Positions 35,493 through 44,588 of a stretch of 64,000 bases of DNA are shown here, in pieces; position 1 is the first letter of the stretch; every line of letters starts with the position of its first letter. The stretch covers positions 372,001 through 436,000 of the forward strand of contig NZ_CP047030.1 of assembly GCF_009796825.1 (NCBI RefSeq), in the 5' to 3' direction. The translations under genes were made by a program, and so were the position numbers. Origin of the DNA: Algibacter sp. L3A6 (GTDB lineage: Bacteria > Bacteroidota > Bacteroidia > Flavobacteriales > Flavobacteriaceae). The notes under the pieces were generated by a model. It worked only from the letters and a program-made list of their open reading frames with translations, was not told the DNA's origin and did no database searches.

Positions 35493-36170
35493 TTATTCTA
35501 CACGTTTTAAACCCGCCAAATCTTCGATTTTAATATACTTGCCTTTAGTAGAAATAAGGTTTTCTTTTTTTAGTTGAGAAATAATACGAATAGCAGATTC
35601 TGTGGCAGTGCCCACAATATTAGCGTAATCTTCTCGCGATAACAAAATACTTAATGTACCATCTGTATTTTCACCAAAATTACTATGTAGATAAATTAAC
35701 ACATCTGCCAGTCTTTTACGCACTGTTTTTTGAGCCATGTTGACAATAATATCATCGGACTCTCGCAAATCTCTAGCCATAACTTTAAGCACATCAAAAG
35801 AGAATTTAAGATTGTTTTGAAGGTCTGCCATAATCTCTCCACGAGGAATAAAACACACTTCCATATCGTTTAGCGCTACAGCTTGTAGGTTAGAAACTTC
35901 TTCAGTTATTAGTGAGCGTTGCCCTAACAATTGGCCTTTTACAACCATTTTCACTATTTGATCTTTTCCGTTTTCACTTAGTTTAGATAATTTACAAATA
36001 CCATCTTTAATACAATAGACTCCGTTAATATTTTCTCCTTCTTCGAAAATAACTTCTCCCTTTTTAATGATTCTAGAAGTTTTACAGCCTGAAATACGAA
36101 TTAATTCATCTTTAGTTAAAGACTTCATTGAATTAAATTGTTTTATTATACATTGTTCACACTTCCCCAT
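35493..36170 (-). CDS. Crp/Fnr family transcriptional regulator with N-terminal cysteines
   Basis: The 225-residue protein has an N-terminus MGKCEQCIIKQFNSM with cysteines 4 and 7, then C29, C53, C59 and C106. This layout resembles the FNR Fe-S ligands (two close cysteines near the N-terminus, a third ~20 residues on, a fourth in the barrel). A cNMP-type barrel follows at about 20-130 and the HTH at 170-215. The recognition helix TATESAIRII has the E and R that read TGA in CRP/FNR, but isoleucine where FNR has its serine. It is a candidate oxygen-responsive activator for the ATGA-N6-TCAT sites in this region. Confidence 0.88.
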   Translation of the reverse strand: MGKCEQCIIKQFNSMKSLTKDELIRISGCKTSRIIKKGEVIFEEGENINGVYCIKDGICKLSKLSENGKDQIVKMVVKGQLLGQRSLITEEVSNLQAVALNDMEVCFIPRGEIMADLQNNLKFSFDVLKVMARDLRESDDIIVNMAQKTVRKRLADVLIYLHSNFGENTDGTLSILLSREDYANIVGTATESAIRIISQLKKENLISTKGKYIKIEDLAGLKRVE

Positions 36171-36221
36171 ACCTATCTTGATGTTTTTACTTTTAAAATA
36201 ATTTTGAATGAAAACCCCATT

Positions 36222-37061
36222 TTAATGTAAAACTAAAAAAGGGACATCGGTATAATAGCGCTTTTTGGGTGTTGTGGGATGAAATAGAATTTTTTGAAAA
36301 TAATTTAAATTCTTAGCCATCATGGCAATTAAATTAATCTGTTTATGTTCAACAAAATTCTGAACAGCATCTTCTATATGATTATCTGTTAAAAAATGAA
36401 ACGTATGCTCGTGACTATTAAAATAATCGTCTAAAAATTCTTTGTTTTTTTGTTGATCTTCATTTAGATCTGTACTTTTTTTATTGATATGAAGCGCTCT
36501 AACCGCGGCTTGGTTTGCCTCAATAATATCAGCCATAGGCTGTAAGGTTTCCACATGATAGAAAAATGAAAAATCGGTAGGAAAGGCAATTTCTTTTGGA
36601 CTAACGTACTTTGCATTTTCGGGCACAACCAATGTGGTACATTTTACTTTTGTAATTACATTCCCGGTGTTACTGCCAACGGCTAAATTTTTTAAACCAG
36701 ACGCGCCACGTGTACCCATGACTATAAAATCAATCTTTTTTTCTGTAACCTGGTTTCTAATAGAATTAAGAATATAGTTATTATCCATAACCGGATAAAA
36801 ACGGTGTTTATCACTAAAATAAGGACTTTTTATAATACGTTTTATGGTTTGTTGTAGCAGTTTTTTTGACGGACTTTTTACGACACTAGAAACTATGGTA
36901 TCGTCATTTGCTGATACTTGTTCCTGAAATCTGGAAACCTCGGAAGTGTTTACGTGCAATATGTAAAAATTACACGACGACTTACTAAAAAAACGCAACG
37001 CATACTCTATGGCATTCCAAGCGTTTTCAGAAAAATCTGTGGGTATTAAAATATTCTTCAT
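36222..37061 (-). CDS. Universal stress protein (two Usp domains)
   Basis: The 279-residue protein starts MKNILIPTDFSENAWNAIEY. The first Usp domain keeps the ATP-binding loop GTRGASGLKNLAVGSNTGNV (G-2x-G-9x-GS). The second domain (from about 155, IAFPTDFSFFYHVETL) lacks it. It lies 51 bp upstream of the Crp/Fnr gene on the same strand. Its promoter has a perfect ATGA-N6-TCAT operator, so it is probably induced with the cbb3 genes. Usp proteins in other bacteria support survival under oxygen or energy limitation. Confidence 0.9.
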   Translation of the reverse strand: MKNILIPTDFSENAWNAIEYALRFFSKSSCNFYILHVNTSEVSRFQEQVSANDDTIVSSVVKSPSKKLLQQTIKRIIKSPYFSDKHRFYPVMDNNYILNSIRNQVTEKKIDFIVMGTRGASGLKNLAVGSNTGNVITKVKCTTLVVPENAKYVSPKEIAFPTDFSFFYHVETLQPMADIIEANQAAVRALHINKKSTDLNEDQQKNKEFLDDYFNSHEHTFHFLTDNHIEDAVQNFVEHKQINLIAMMAKNLNYFQKILFHPTTPKKRYYTDVPFLVLH

Positions 37062-37081
37062 GCCTATCTTCTTCTAGAGAA

Positions 37082-37125
37082 CAAAAATAAAGGCAGGATG
37101 TTTAAGGAAATATGACCAATATCAT
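37082..37125 (-). promoter_or_regulatory. Operator-promoter of uspA (ATGA-N6-TCAT + -7 element)
   Basis: The operator ATGACCAATATCAT lies at 37112-37125. The -7 element TATTTTTG (minus strand) lies at 37082-37089 and matches TAnnTTTG. The operator centre is 36.5 bp upstream of the last G of the -7 element, exactly as at ccoI, ccoS and hemN. The start codon at 37061 follows 21 bp later. Confidence 0.75.
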
Positions 37126-37148
37126 GAACACGCCATATTTAGGATATT

Positions 37149-38198
37149 TTAACGTACTTGTTGCAGTTTATCTAAATCTAAAATTTTGATATTTCTACCT
37201 TCAATTTCAATAATACCGCTGTCTTTGAAACTAGATAAGGTTCTAATTAAACTTTCGGTCGCAATACCAGCAACACTGGCCAAATCGTTACGCGAAATTC
37301 TAATAGTGTCTTGTGGGTTTCTATTTAATTTTTCAGCAAATTGTAAGATGGTATTTGCTGTTCTTTTTTTAACCGAACTGTATGCCATTTGCAGTAAATG
37401 ATCTTTTACATCGGTTAGGTTTTCTGTTAGTAATTGTATTAATTCTAAGGTAACTTGGTGGTTGTTATTAAGCACCTCTTTTAAAGCGCTTTTTGTAACA
37501 CCAATTAAGGTGGTTTCTTTTATAGCGGTTGTAGATTCCTCGTAGGTTGTATTTTGCACAAAAGATGTGTAACCAAACAAATCGTCTTCTTTATACAAAG
37601 CAGTTGTTAAATCTTTCCCTTTTTCATCAAACTTATGAGACTTCACTAAACCTTTAGCTATTAAATAAATATAGTTTGAGTGTTGTCCTTCTTCATAAAT
37701 AATATCGCCTTTTGCGTACTTTGTTATTTCACCATTATCATCAAAAAAGTTTTTTAAATCATTAAGCGTTCTAATATTAGACTCATCAGTTTCCGCTTCT
37801 TCCTTCTTATCGTTTATATCTTTAAGAATAGCCGCTTTGGCCAATCTACTTTCTATAGCACTAATAAGTTCGTCTTCTTCAAAGGGTTTGGTAATATAAT
37901 CGTCGGCACCCAAATCCATCCCTTTTCGCACATCTCTACGTTCCGTTTTTGCAGATAAAAATATAAAAGGAATATGCTTAGTCGTTTCGTTTTTAGATAG
38001 CGCTTCTAAAACACCATAACCATCGAGTTCTGGCATCATGATATCGCATACAATTATATCCGGTAAATTTGCAATAGCCAATTCTACCCCTAATTTCCCG
38101 TTTCGAGCAGTCATCATATTATAGTTAGACAGTTCTAATAATTCTGCTGTGTTTTCTCTTAAAACAACATCATCTTCTATCAATAATACTTTATTCAT
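37149..38198 (-). CDS. Response regulator with receiver and Crp-type output
   Basis: The 349-residue protein has a receiver domain (1-120) with IEDD acid pocket, phospho-acceptor D52 in VCDIMMPELDG and the conserved K in ITKPFEE. A cNMP-binding barrel (about 155-265: YAKGDIIYEEGQHSNYIYLI) and a Crp HTH (ISRNDLASVAGIATESLIRT) follow. The recognition helix carries the same ESxIR pattern as the Crp/Fnr protein at 35493, so both may bind the same sites. Its start overlaps the kinase stop by one base, so kinase and regulator are a coupled pair. It resembles FixJ and FixK merged in one protein. Confidence 0.9.
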   Translation of the reverse strand: MNKVLLIEDDVVLRENTAELLELSNYNMMTARNGKLGVELAIANLPDIIVCDIMMPELDGYGVLEALSKNETTKHIPFIFLSAKTERRDVRKGMDLGADDYITKPFEEDELISAIESRLAKAAILKDINDKKEEAETDESNIRTLNDLKNFFDDNGEITKYAKGDIIYEEGQHSNYIYLIAKGLVKSHKFDEKGKDLTTALYKEDDLFGYTSFVQNTTYEESTTAIKETTLIGVTKSALKEVLNNNHQVTLELIQLLTENLTDVKDHLLQMAYSSVKKRTANTILQFAEKLNRNPQDTIRISRNDLASVAGIATESLIRTLSSFKDSGIIEIEGRNIKILDLDKLQQVR

Positions 38199-39439
38199 TA
38201 TTCTGCTTTATTTTTTATTATAATTGTAAATATACTTCCTTTATTTTCTTCACTTTTAAAACTAATAGTACCGCCTAAGTTTTCTAAATGGCTTTTCACG
38301 ATATTTAATCCAATACCAGTTCCTTGTTCAAGCAAGGCATTTTCAGCTCTAAAATAGCGATTAAATATACTTTTTTGATCTTTTTCCGGAATCCCAATAC
38401 CGTTATCTTTTATATCGAATGTAGTATGGGTATCATCTTGCTTAATCATGATATCGACAATAGTATTTTCCGAAGAATACTTAATAGCGTTATGCACTAA
38501 GTTAGATAATGCTAATTCCAAAATTTTCTCATCCTGATGCATTGAATACTCATCGATATTCTCAGGGTAATTAATTTTCTGTCCATCTTTTAAAAGCATA
38601 TTTGCATTGTAAACCACTTCGTTAACTACTTTACTCAATTTAAATGTAGTTAACTTATAATTCATTTTTCCAGTCTCTAATTTTTCAATAGATAGAAAAT
38701 CGTTCAATATATTATTTAGGTAATGTACCTTATCGGAAATTGTTTTTATATGCTTATCGCGTCTTTCCTGCTGTTCTGTTAATTTGTACTTACTCAACAA
38801 CATAGACGATGTTAAAATACCACTTAAAGGCGTTTTAAACTCATGAGAAACTAAAGATAAGAATTTAGTTTTCAACTCATTAAGCTCTTTTTCTTTTTTA
38901 AGCGCATTACTTATTTTATTTTGGGCATCAATACGTTTCTTTATTTCTTCATCCCGCTCACCATTAACAACTTTTAGTTTTTCAACCGTACTACTCAATT
39001 CTGTGGTACGCTCGTTAACTTTTCTCTCTAATTCATTATTTAATTCTAGTAACTCAAGTTCTTGTTGTTTACGTATAGAAATATCGATAACCAACGTCAT
39101 TATAAACGTTTCTCCTTCAATTTCTAACGGATTTAATCCAGCTTCAACGGGGAATGTAGAACCATCTTTATGAGCGCCATACAAATCTCTACCGCGCCCC
39201 ATTTTACGGCTTTCTTTATTCTTCATAAAGCCATCAAAATGAGCACCATGATTGGCATGATAGGTTTTAGGGATTAGAATATTTAAGTCTTGATTTAATA
39301 ATCCTTCTTTGGTATAACCAAACATACTCTCGGAAGACTTGTTGGTTGCAACAATTTTTTGATTTTTATCGACAACAATAACACCTTCTGAAACAGCTTC
39401 AAAAAGCACATTAAAAATTCGATCACTATTCTGAAACAT
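38198..39439 (-). CDS. PAS-domain histidine kinase, FixL-like
   Basis: The 413-residue protein has no membrane segment. A PAS domain at 5-120 is followed by a coiled coil (125-190), a HisKA domain with H199 in SLVSHEFKTPLSG, and a HATPase domain with NAIKYS, DNGIGIPEKD and GTGIGLNIV. The PAS domain contains PKTYHANHGAHFDGF and GRGRDLYGAHKDGSTFP. These align with the FixL segment that holds the haem histidine (H64 here) and the regulatory arginine (R84 here). This motif also occurs in non-haem PAS domains, so haem binding is only possible. It pairs with the receiver-Crp protein. Confidence 0.88.
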   Translation of the reverse strand: MFQNSDRIFNVLFEAVSEGVIVVDKNQKIVATNKSSESMFGYTKEGLLNQDLNILIPKTYHANHGAHFDGFMKNKESRKMGRGRDLYGAHKDGSTFPVEAGLNPLEIEGETFIMTLVIDISIRKQQELELLELNNELERKVNERTTELSSTVEKLKVVNGERDEEIKKRIDAQNKISNALKKEKELNELKTKFLSLVSHEFKTPLSGILTSSMLLSKYKLTEQQERRDKHIKTISDKVHYLNNILNDFLSIEKLETGKMNYKLTTFKLSKVVNEVVYNANMLLKDGQKINYPENIDEYSMHQDEKILELALSNLVHNAIKYSSENTIVDIMIKQDDTHTTFDIKDNGIGIPEKDQKSIFNRYFRAENALLEQGTGIGLNIVKSHLENLGGTISFKSEENKGSIFTIIIKNKAE

Positions 39440-39580
39440 TATTGAAATTGATTTTGAAACCTTACATGAAACACGAAAACAGAAATAGTGATAAACACAG
39501 AATTAAGCTAATTATCTTAATTTCATACTGTCAGAATTTCCTTGTAGTAAAATTTTGTACTTTGTAAAAATAGCAAAAAC

Positions 39581-39624
39581 ATGATTAATATCATATTTAA
39601 AATACGGTTGATTTCTGAATTTTG
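39581..39624 (+). promoter_or_regulatory. Operator-promoter of ccoI (ATGA-N6-TCAT + -7 element)
   Basis: The operator ATGATTAATATCAT lies at 39581-39594 and the -7 element GAATTTTG (one mismatch to TAnnTTTG) at 39617-39624. The distance from centre to the last G is 36.5 bp, equal to the other three sites. The poorer -7 match fits an activator-dependent promoter. The ATG of ccoI is 26 bp downstream. Confidence 0.7.
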
Positions 39625-39650
39625 CAATAGGTATAAATGAGCAAATAGAA

Positions 39651-42044
39651 ATGAGTAAAACCCCATGTTTTCACTGTGGTTTAGACGCGTCTGCGGCTGA
39701 AATTACATTTGATGATAAACCGTTTTGTTGTAACGGCTGTAAAACCGTATACGAGATTTTCTCTGTAAACGATTTAACGTGTTATTACGACTTACAAGCA
39801 TCTGCTGGTGCCAAACCTAGCGATATTGAAGGCAAATACAACTTTCTAGACAATGCTAAAATTGTTGAAAGCATATTAGATTTTAACGACGATACAACAC
39901 AAATTGCAACCTTATACATACCTCATATTCACTGCAGCTCTTGCATTTGGATTTTAGAAAATTTAAATAAACTAAACCCTGCTATAAGTGCATCAATTGT
40001 AAATTTTGGTAAAAAAACAGTACGTGTAACTTACAATTGTAATAACATTACCATAAAGCAATTGGTTAAACTTTTAGGCAGCATTGGTTACGAGCCTTTT
40101 ATTAGTTTAGACGATTATAGCGTTGGTAAAAAAAATGTAGACCGATCGCTTATTTATAAACTAGGTGTTGCTGGTTTTGCCTTCGGAAACGTGATGTTTT
40201 TATCCTTTCCCGAATATTTTCAGGTTACTGGTTTTTGGATTGAAACTTACGCTCCCGTGTTTAGATGGCTTATGTTTTCGTTCTCACTTCCTGTTGTTTT
40301 TTACTCAGCTCAAGATTATTTTATTTCAGCATATAAAGGTTTACGATCTAAAATTTTAAATATCGATGTTCCTATTTCTTTAGGTGTTGTGGTTTTGTTT
40401 GTAAGAAGCACTGCGGAAATTATCCTGGATTTAGGCACAGGTTTTTTCGATAGTTTAACTGGCCTTATCTTTTTCTTATTACTTGGTAAATTTTTTCAGC
40501 AGAAAACATACAACTTTTTATCTTTTGAAAGAGATTACAAATCGTATTTCCCTATCGGAATCACTAAATTGTATAATGATGGTAAAGAAGAATCTGTTCA
40601 GGTTTACGATATTGTAAAAGGTGATAGATTACTGATTAGGAATGAAGAGTTAATTCCTGTAGACTGTATATTAATTAACGGAAAAGCACGTATTGATTAT
40701 AGTTTTGTTACAGGCGAATCTGAAGCTGTTTCTAAAAGATCGGGCGATAAATTATTTGCAGGAGGAAAACAACTAAATGGCAGCATTGAAGTAGATGTAT
40801 TAAAAACCGTAGAGCAAAGTTATTTAACCCAGCTTTGGAGTAACGATGTTTTTAATAAAAACAAAGAGGATGGTTTTACCACATTAACCAATGCTATTAG
40901 TAAAAAATTCACAATTGCTGTTTTAAGCATTGCATTTATCGCTACGGGATATTGGCTTTTTGTGGATTCATCTAAAGCATTAAATGTTTTTACAGCTGTT
41001 TTAATAATCGCTTGTCCGTGTGCGATTGCATTGGCTGCTCCTTTTACCTTCGGAAATTTACTTCGTATTTTCGGAAAACTGAAGTTCTATGCAAAAAACG
41101 CTTCCGTTATCGAACAATTAGCAGCTATTAACACTATTATTTTCGATAAAACCGGAACCATTACTGCGAATAAAGAAACTTCTGTAATGTACGAAGGCTC
41201 TAATCTTTCTGGCAATGAAGAATCTTTACTTAGAAGCACTTTAAGAAACTCCAATCATCCATTAAGCAGATCGCTATACTCGCTTTTAGATCAACACAAT
41301 ATTGTTACTCTAGATACTTACGAAGAACATATTGGTAAAGGTATAGAAGCCAAACATAACCAAGACACTATTAAAATTGGTTCTGCACCTTTTGTGGGTT
41401 ACACCGCAGAAACGGCTACTTTAAACACTGCTGTTTACGTAAGCACCAATAGCGAGTATAAAGGACGATTTACTTTCTACAACAAATACAGAAAAGGACT
41501 TTCTAAACTATTTAATAAATTAAAAAAACATTACGATTTAGTAATCCTTTCAGGAGATAATGCTGGTGAGCAAGAAAACCTAACTAAACTATTGCCTGCA
41601 AAAACGAAACTGTTTTTTAACCAGAAACCAGAAGATAAACTAGAGTACATTAAACATCATCAAAAATCTGGAGCAAAGGTTTTAATGATAGGCGATGGAC
41701 TAAATGATGCTGGCGCCTTAGCACAAAGTAATGTTGGTATCGCCATATCAGAAAATGTAAACATATTTTCTCCAGCATGTGATGCTATTCTCGATGCTTC
41801 AAAATTTAATCAATTGCATGATTTTATTAAAGCATCAAAATCGGCTATCAAAATTATAAAATGGAGTTTTCTATTATCCTTTTTCTATAACAGTATTGGG
41901 TTATATTTTGCCGTAACAGGTCAATTAGCCCCCGTTATTGCTGCTATTTTAATGCCTTTAAGTTCTATTAGCATTGTGATATTTACAACCGTTAGCACAA
42001 ATCTTTTAGGTCGAAAATTGCAAAAGAAAAAAAACCAACTGTAA
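39651..42044 (+). CDS. ccoI: Copper-transporting P-type ATPase for cbb3 assembly (CcoI/FixI)
   Basis: The 797-residue protein begins with a cysteine-rich segment (C6, C9, C26, C27, C30) and an HMA domain with IHCSSC (C95, C98). P1B ATPase motifs follow: TGES (354-357), membrane metal site CPC (455-457), DKTGT with phospho-aspartate D499, and GDGLNDAGAL. The N-terminal Cys-rich region is typical of CcoI and is absent in ordinary CopA. It exports Cu for insertion into the cbb3 oxidase encoded downstream. It is followed by ccoS after a regulated promoter. Confidence 0.95.
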   Translation: MSKTPCFHCGLDASAAEITFDDKPFCCNGCKTVYEIFSVNDLTCYYDLQASAGAKPSDIEGKYNFLDNAKIVESILDFNDDTTQIATLYIPHIHCSSCIWILENLNKLNPAISASIVNFGKKTVRVTYNCNNITIKQLVKLLGSIGYEPFISLDDYSVGKKNVDRSLIYKLGVAGFAFGNVMFLSFPEYFQVTGFWIETYAPVFRWLMFSFSLPVVFYSAQDYFISAYKGLRSKILNIDVPISLGVVVLFVRSTAEIILDLGTGFFDSLTGLIFFLLLGKFFQQKTYNFLSFERDYKSYFPIGITKLYNDGKEESVQVYDIVKGDRLLIRNEELIPVDCILINGKARIDYSFVTGESEAVSKRSGDKLFAGGKQLNGSIEVDVLKTVEQSYLTQLWSNDVFNKNKEDGFTTLTNAISKKFTIAVLSIAFIATGYWLFVDSSKALNVFTAVLIIACPCAIALAAPFTFGNLLRIFGKLKFYAKNASVIEQLAAINTIIFDKTGTITANKETSVMYEGSNLSGNEESLLRSTLRNSNHPLSRSLYSLLDQHNIVTLDTYEEHIGKGIEAKHNQDTIKIGSAPFVGYTAETATLNTAVYVSTNSEYKGRFTFYNKYRKGLSKLFNKLKKHYDLVILSGDNAGEQENLTKLLPAKTKLFFNQKPEDKLEYIKHHQKSGAKVLMIGDGLNDAGALAQSNVGIAISENVNIFSPACDAILDASKFNQLHDFIKASKSAIKIIKWSFLLSFFYNSIGLYFAVTGQLAPVIAAILMPLSSISIVIFTTVSTNLLGRKLQKKKNQL

Positions 42045-42099
42045 GAATATAAAACAATTAGAAAAAAGTTTATTTTTATTGAATCAAAATAGGATCAAA

Positions 42100-42154
42100 A
42101 TCGTTAAAACATGACAAATGTCATGTTTTAACGATAGCTATCAAAGTACTTTTG
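42100..42154 (+). promoter_or_regulatory. Extended operator-promoter of ccoS-ccoNOQP
   Basis: The operator ATGACAAATGTCAT (42111-42124) is the centre of a perfect inverted repeat with 16-bp arms, ATCGTTAAAACATGAC (42100-42115) and its complement (42120-42135). The -7 element TACTTTTG lies at 42147-42154, again 36.5 bp from the operator centre. ccoS starts 20 bp later. The lack of a T-run after the dyad argues against a terminator. Confidence 0.75.
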
Positions 42155-42174
42155 ATCCATAACTTCAATTAGGT

Positions 42175-42360
42175 ATGAGTGTTATATATATTTTACTAAC
42201 TATTAGCATTATTGTTGCTATTGGCTTTTTTGTGGCGTTTATTATTGCTGTTCGTAATGGGCAGTTTGATGATAGCTATACGCCGTCTGTTCGTATGCTT
42301 TTTGAAGACGAACTGGTTAAAGAAAAAACCGAAAAAACAATTTTAACTAAAAACGATTAA
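42175..42360 (+). CDS. ccoS: Cytochrome oxidase maturation protein CcoS
   Basis: The 61-residue protein has one membrane helix (VIYILLTISIIVAIGFFVAFIIAV) followed by GQFDDSYTPSVRMLF, the FDD...P.R.L. motif of CcoS. CcoS is needed for insertion of haem and copper cofactors into cbb3 oxidase. It is first in the operon with the oxidase subunits, 11 bp before ccoNO, as is usual in Bacteroidota. Confidence 0.93.
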   Translation: MSVIYILLTISIIVAIGFFVAFIIAVRNGQFDDSYTPSVRMLFEDELVKEKTEKTILTKND

Positions 42361-42371
42361 CATTTTAATTT

Positions 42372-44564
42372 ATGGAAATGCAACAGTTTAAGTACGATAA
42401 TAAAATCGTTACAAAATTTATTTACGCCACCATCGTTTTTGGTGTTGTGGGTATGTCGGTAGGTTTACTACTTGCTTTTATGTTTTTGTTCCCCAACTTA
42501 ACCGATGGAATTGCATGGTTAAGTTTTGGACGCTTAAGACCATTACACACCAATGCTGTAATTTTTGCTTTTGTTGGTAACGCCATGTTTGCTGGTATTT
42601 ATTACTCGCTACAGCGTTTATTAAAAGCGAGAATGGCAAGCGACCTGTTAAGTAACATTAACTTTTGGGGTTGGCAACTTATTATTGTTGCAGCAGCTAT
42701 TTCATTACCATTAGGTTATACATCTTCTAAAGAGTATGCCGAATTAGAATGGCCTATAGATATTGCTATTGCAGTTATTTGGGTTGTTTTTGGTATTAAC
42801 ATGATTTGGACTATTTTAAAACGTAGACAACGTCACTTATATGTAGCCATTTGGTTTTACTTAGCCACGTTTGTAACTGTTGCAGTACTACATATCTTTA
42901 ACAGTCTAGAACTTCCTGTAAGTGGCATGAAAAGTTACTCTGTTTACGCGGGTGTTCAAGATGCCTTAGTACAATGGTGGTACGGCCATAATGCGGTTGC
43001 TTTCTTTTTAACAACACCGTTTTTAGGACTTATGTATTATTTTGTTCCTAAAGCAGCCAACAGACCTGTATACTCATATAGATTATCGATTGTACACTTT
43101 TGGTCTCTTATATTTATTTATATCTGGGCTGGACCTCACCACTTACTATACACGGCTTTACCAGAATGGGCACAAAATTTAGGTGTTGCATTCTCAGTAA
43201 TGTTATTAATGCCGTCTTGGGGTGGTATGATTAATGGATTATTAACACTTCGTGGTGCTTGGGATAAAGTACGTACCGATCCTGTTTTAAAATTCATGGT
43301 TGTTGCTATTACCGGTTATGGTATGGCTACGTTTGAAGGCCCAATGCTTTCACTTAAAAGTGTAAATGCCGTAGCGCATTTTACCGATTGGATTATTGCT
43401 CACGTACACGTTGGTGCATTAGCTTGGAACGGGTTTATGGCCTTTGGTATTATCTACTATTTAATACCAAAATTATTTAAAACAAAAATGTACTCTACAG
43501 GTTTAACCAACTTACACTTTTGGGTAGGAACTTTAGGTATCATTATGTATGCTTTACCATTATATGTTGCTGGTTTTACTCAGTATTCTATGTGGCAACA
43601 ATTTAATCCAGATGGTACTTTAGTTTACGGTAACTTCTTAGAAACTGTGACTGAAATTATGCCAATGTACTTAATGCGTGCTATTGGAGGTAGTTTATAT
43701 ATTATCGGTATGTTTATCTTAGTTTATAACGTGATTATGACGATTAGACAAGGTAGCACAGTTCAAGATGAATTAGCCGAAGCACCAGCTTTAGAGCGCG
43801 TTTCTAAAAAACGTACTGCCAACGAAGGATGGCACACTTGGTTAGAACGCAAACCAATACAACTAACCATTTTAGCAACTATTGCCATATTAATTGGAGG
43901 TATTATTCAAATTGTACCAACCATTATGGTAAAATCTAATATACCAACTATTTCTACAGTAAAACCATATACACCACTGGAGTTAGAAGGTCGAGATATT
44001 TATATACGTGAAGGCTGCGTAGGCTGCCACACACAAATGATTCGTCCGTTTAGACACGAAGTTGAACGTTATGGAGAATACTCTAAAGCTGGAGAATTTG
44101 TTTACGATCATCCATTCCTTTGGGGATCTAAACGTACCGGACCAGATTTACATAGAATTGGTGCTAAATATTCAGATAACTGGCACTTTAACCACATGTA
44201 CGACCCACAAAGTACCTCATCGGGTTCTATCATGCCAAGATACCCTTGGTTAATTACTGGCGAAGGTAGTGAGTTAGATAAATCGTTAACCGAAACAAAA
44301 ATGGAAGCTATGGTAACTTTAGGCGTACCATACACGCAAGAAGAAATTGATAATGCACAACAAGCTATGTTAGAGCAAGGTGGGCAAATTGAACAAAACC
44401 TATATCAAGATCCAGATTTTGCAAAAACTTATGAAGCTGATAAAAAATATGCAGCCGAAAACGGAGAGCCATTTATAGAAATGAAAAACAGAGAAATTGT
44501 TGCACTTATTGCTTATTTACAGCGATTAGGTACCGATATCCATGTTAAACCAGAACAAAAATAA
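42372..44564 (+). CDS. ccoN: cbb3-type cytochrome c oxidase, fused CcoN-CcoO subunit
   Basis: The 730-residue protein has residues 1-490 as the haem-copper catalytic subunit: about twelve helices with the haem b histidine in LRPLHTNAVIFAF, the Cu_B/haem b3 region WWYGHNAVAFFLT and GPHHLLYT, and HVHVGALAWNG. A helix at about 495-515 then anchors a CcoO domain with one haem c site CVGCH (549-553) followed by IRPFRHEVERYG. The N-O fusion is usual for Bacteroidota. The enzyme reduces O2 with high affinity and pumps protons at the inner membrane. Confidence 0.96.
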   Translation: MEMQQFKYDNKIVTKFIYATIVFGVVGMSVGLLLAFMFLFPNLTDGIAWLSFGRLRPLHTNAVIFAFVGNAMFAGIYYSLQRLLKARMASDLLSNINFWGWQLIIVAAAISLPLGYTSSKEYAELEWPIDIAIAVIWVVFGINMIWTILKRRQRHLYVAIWFYLATFVTVAVLHIFNSLELPVSGMKSYSVYAGVQDALVQWWYGHNAVAFFLTTPFLGLMYYFVPKAANRPVYSYRLSIVHFWSLIFIYIWAGPHHLLYTALPEWAQNLGVAFSVMLLMPSWGGMINGLLTLRGAWDKVRTDPVLKFMVVAITGYGMATFEGPMLSLKSVNAVAHFTDWIIAHVHVGALAWNGFMAFGIIYYLIPKLFKTKMYSTGLTNLHFWVGTLGIIMYALPLYVAGFTQYSMWQQFNPDGTLVYGNFLETVTEIMPMYLMRAIGGSLYIIGMFILVYNVIMTIRQGSTVQDELAEAPALERVSKKRTANEGWHTWLERKPIQLTILATIAILIGGIIQIVPTIMVKSNIPTISTVKPYTPLELEGRDIYIREGCVGCHTQMIRPFRHEVERYGEYSKAGEFVYDHPFLWGSKRTGPDLHRIGAKYSDNWHFNHMYDPQSTSSGSIMPRYPWLITGEGSELDKSLTETKMEAMVTLGVPYTQEEIDNAQQAMLEQGGQIEQNLYQDPDFAKTYEADKKYAAENGEPFIEMKNREIVALIAYLQRLGTDIHVKPEQK

Positions 44565-44588
44565 TAACCACCAAAACAATATAAAATC

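Noticed and set aside
39638..39649. Mini-ORF ATG AGC AAA TAG just before ccoI as an upstream regulatory peptide
   Set aside because: Three codons only; it probably results from an imperfect repeat of the ccoI start sequence. No evidence of function.
42100..42135. The long dyad as a terminator of ccoI
   Set aside because: No T-run follows on either strand, and the centre matches the operator found at three other promoters with the same spacing to a -7 element.
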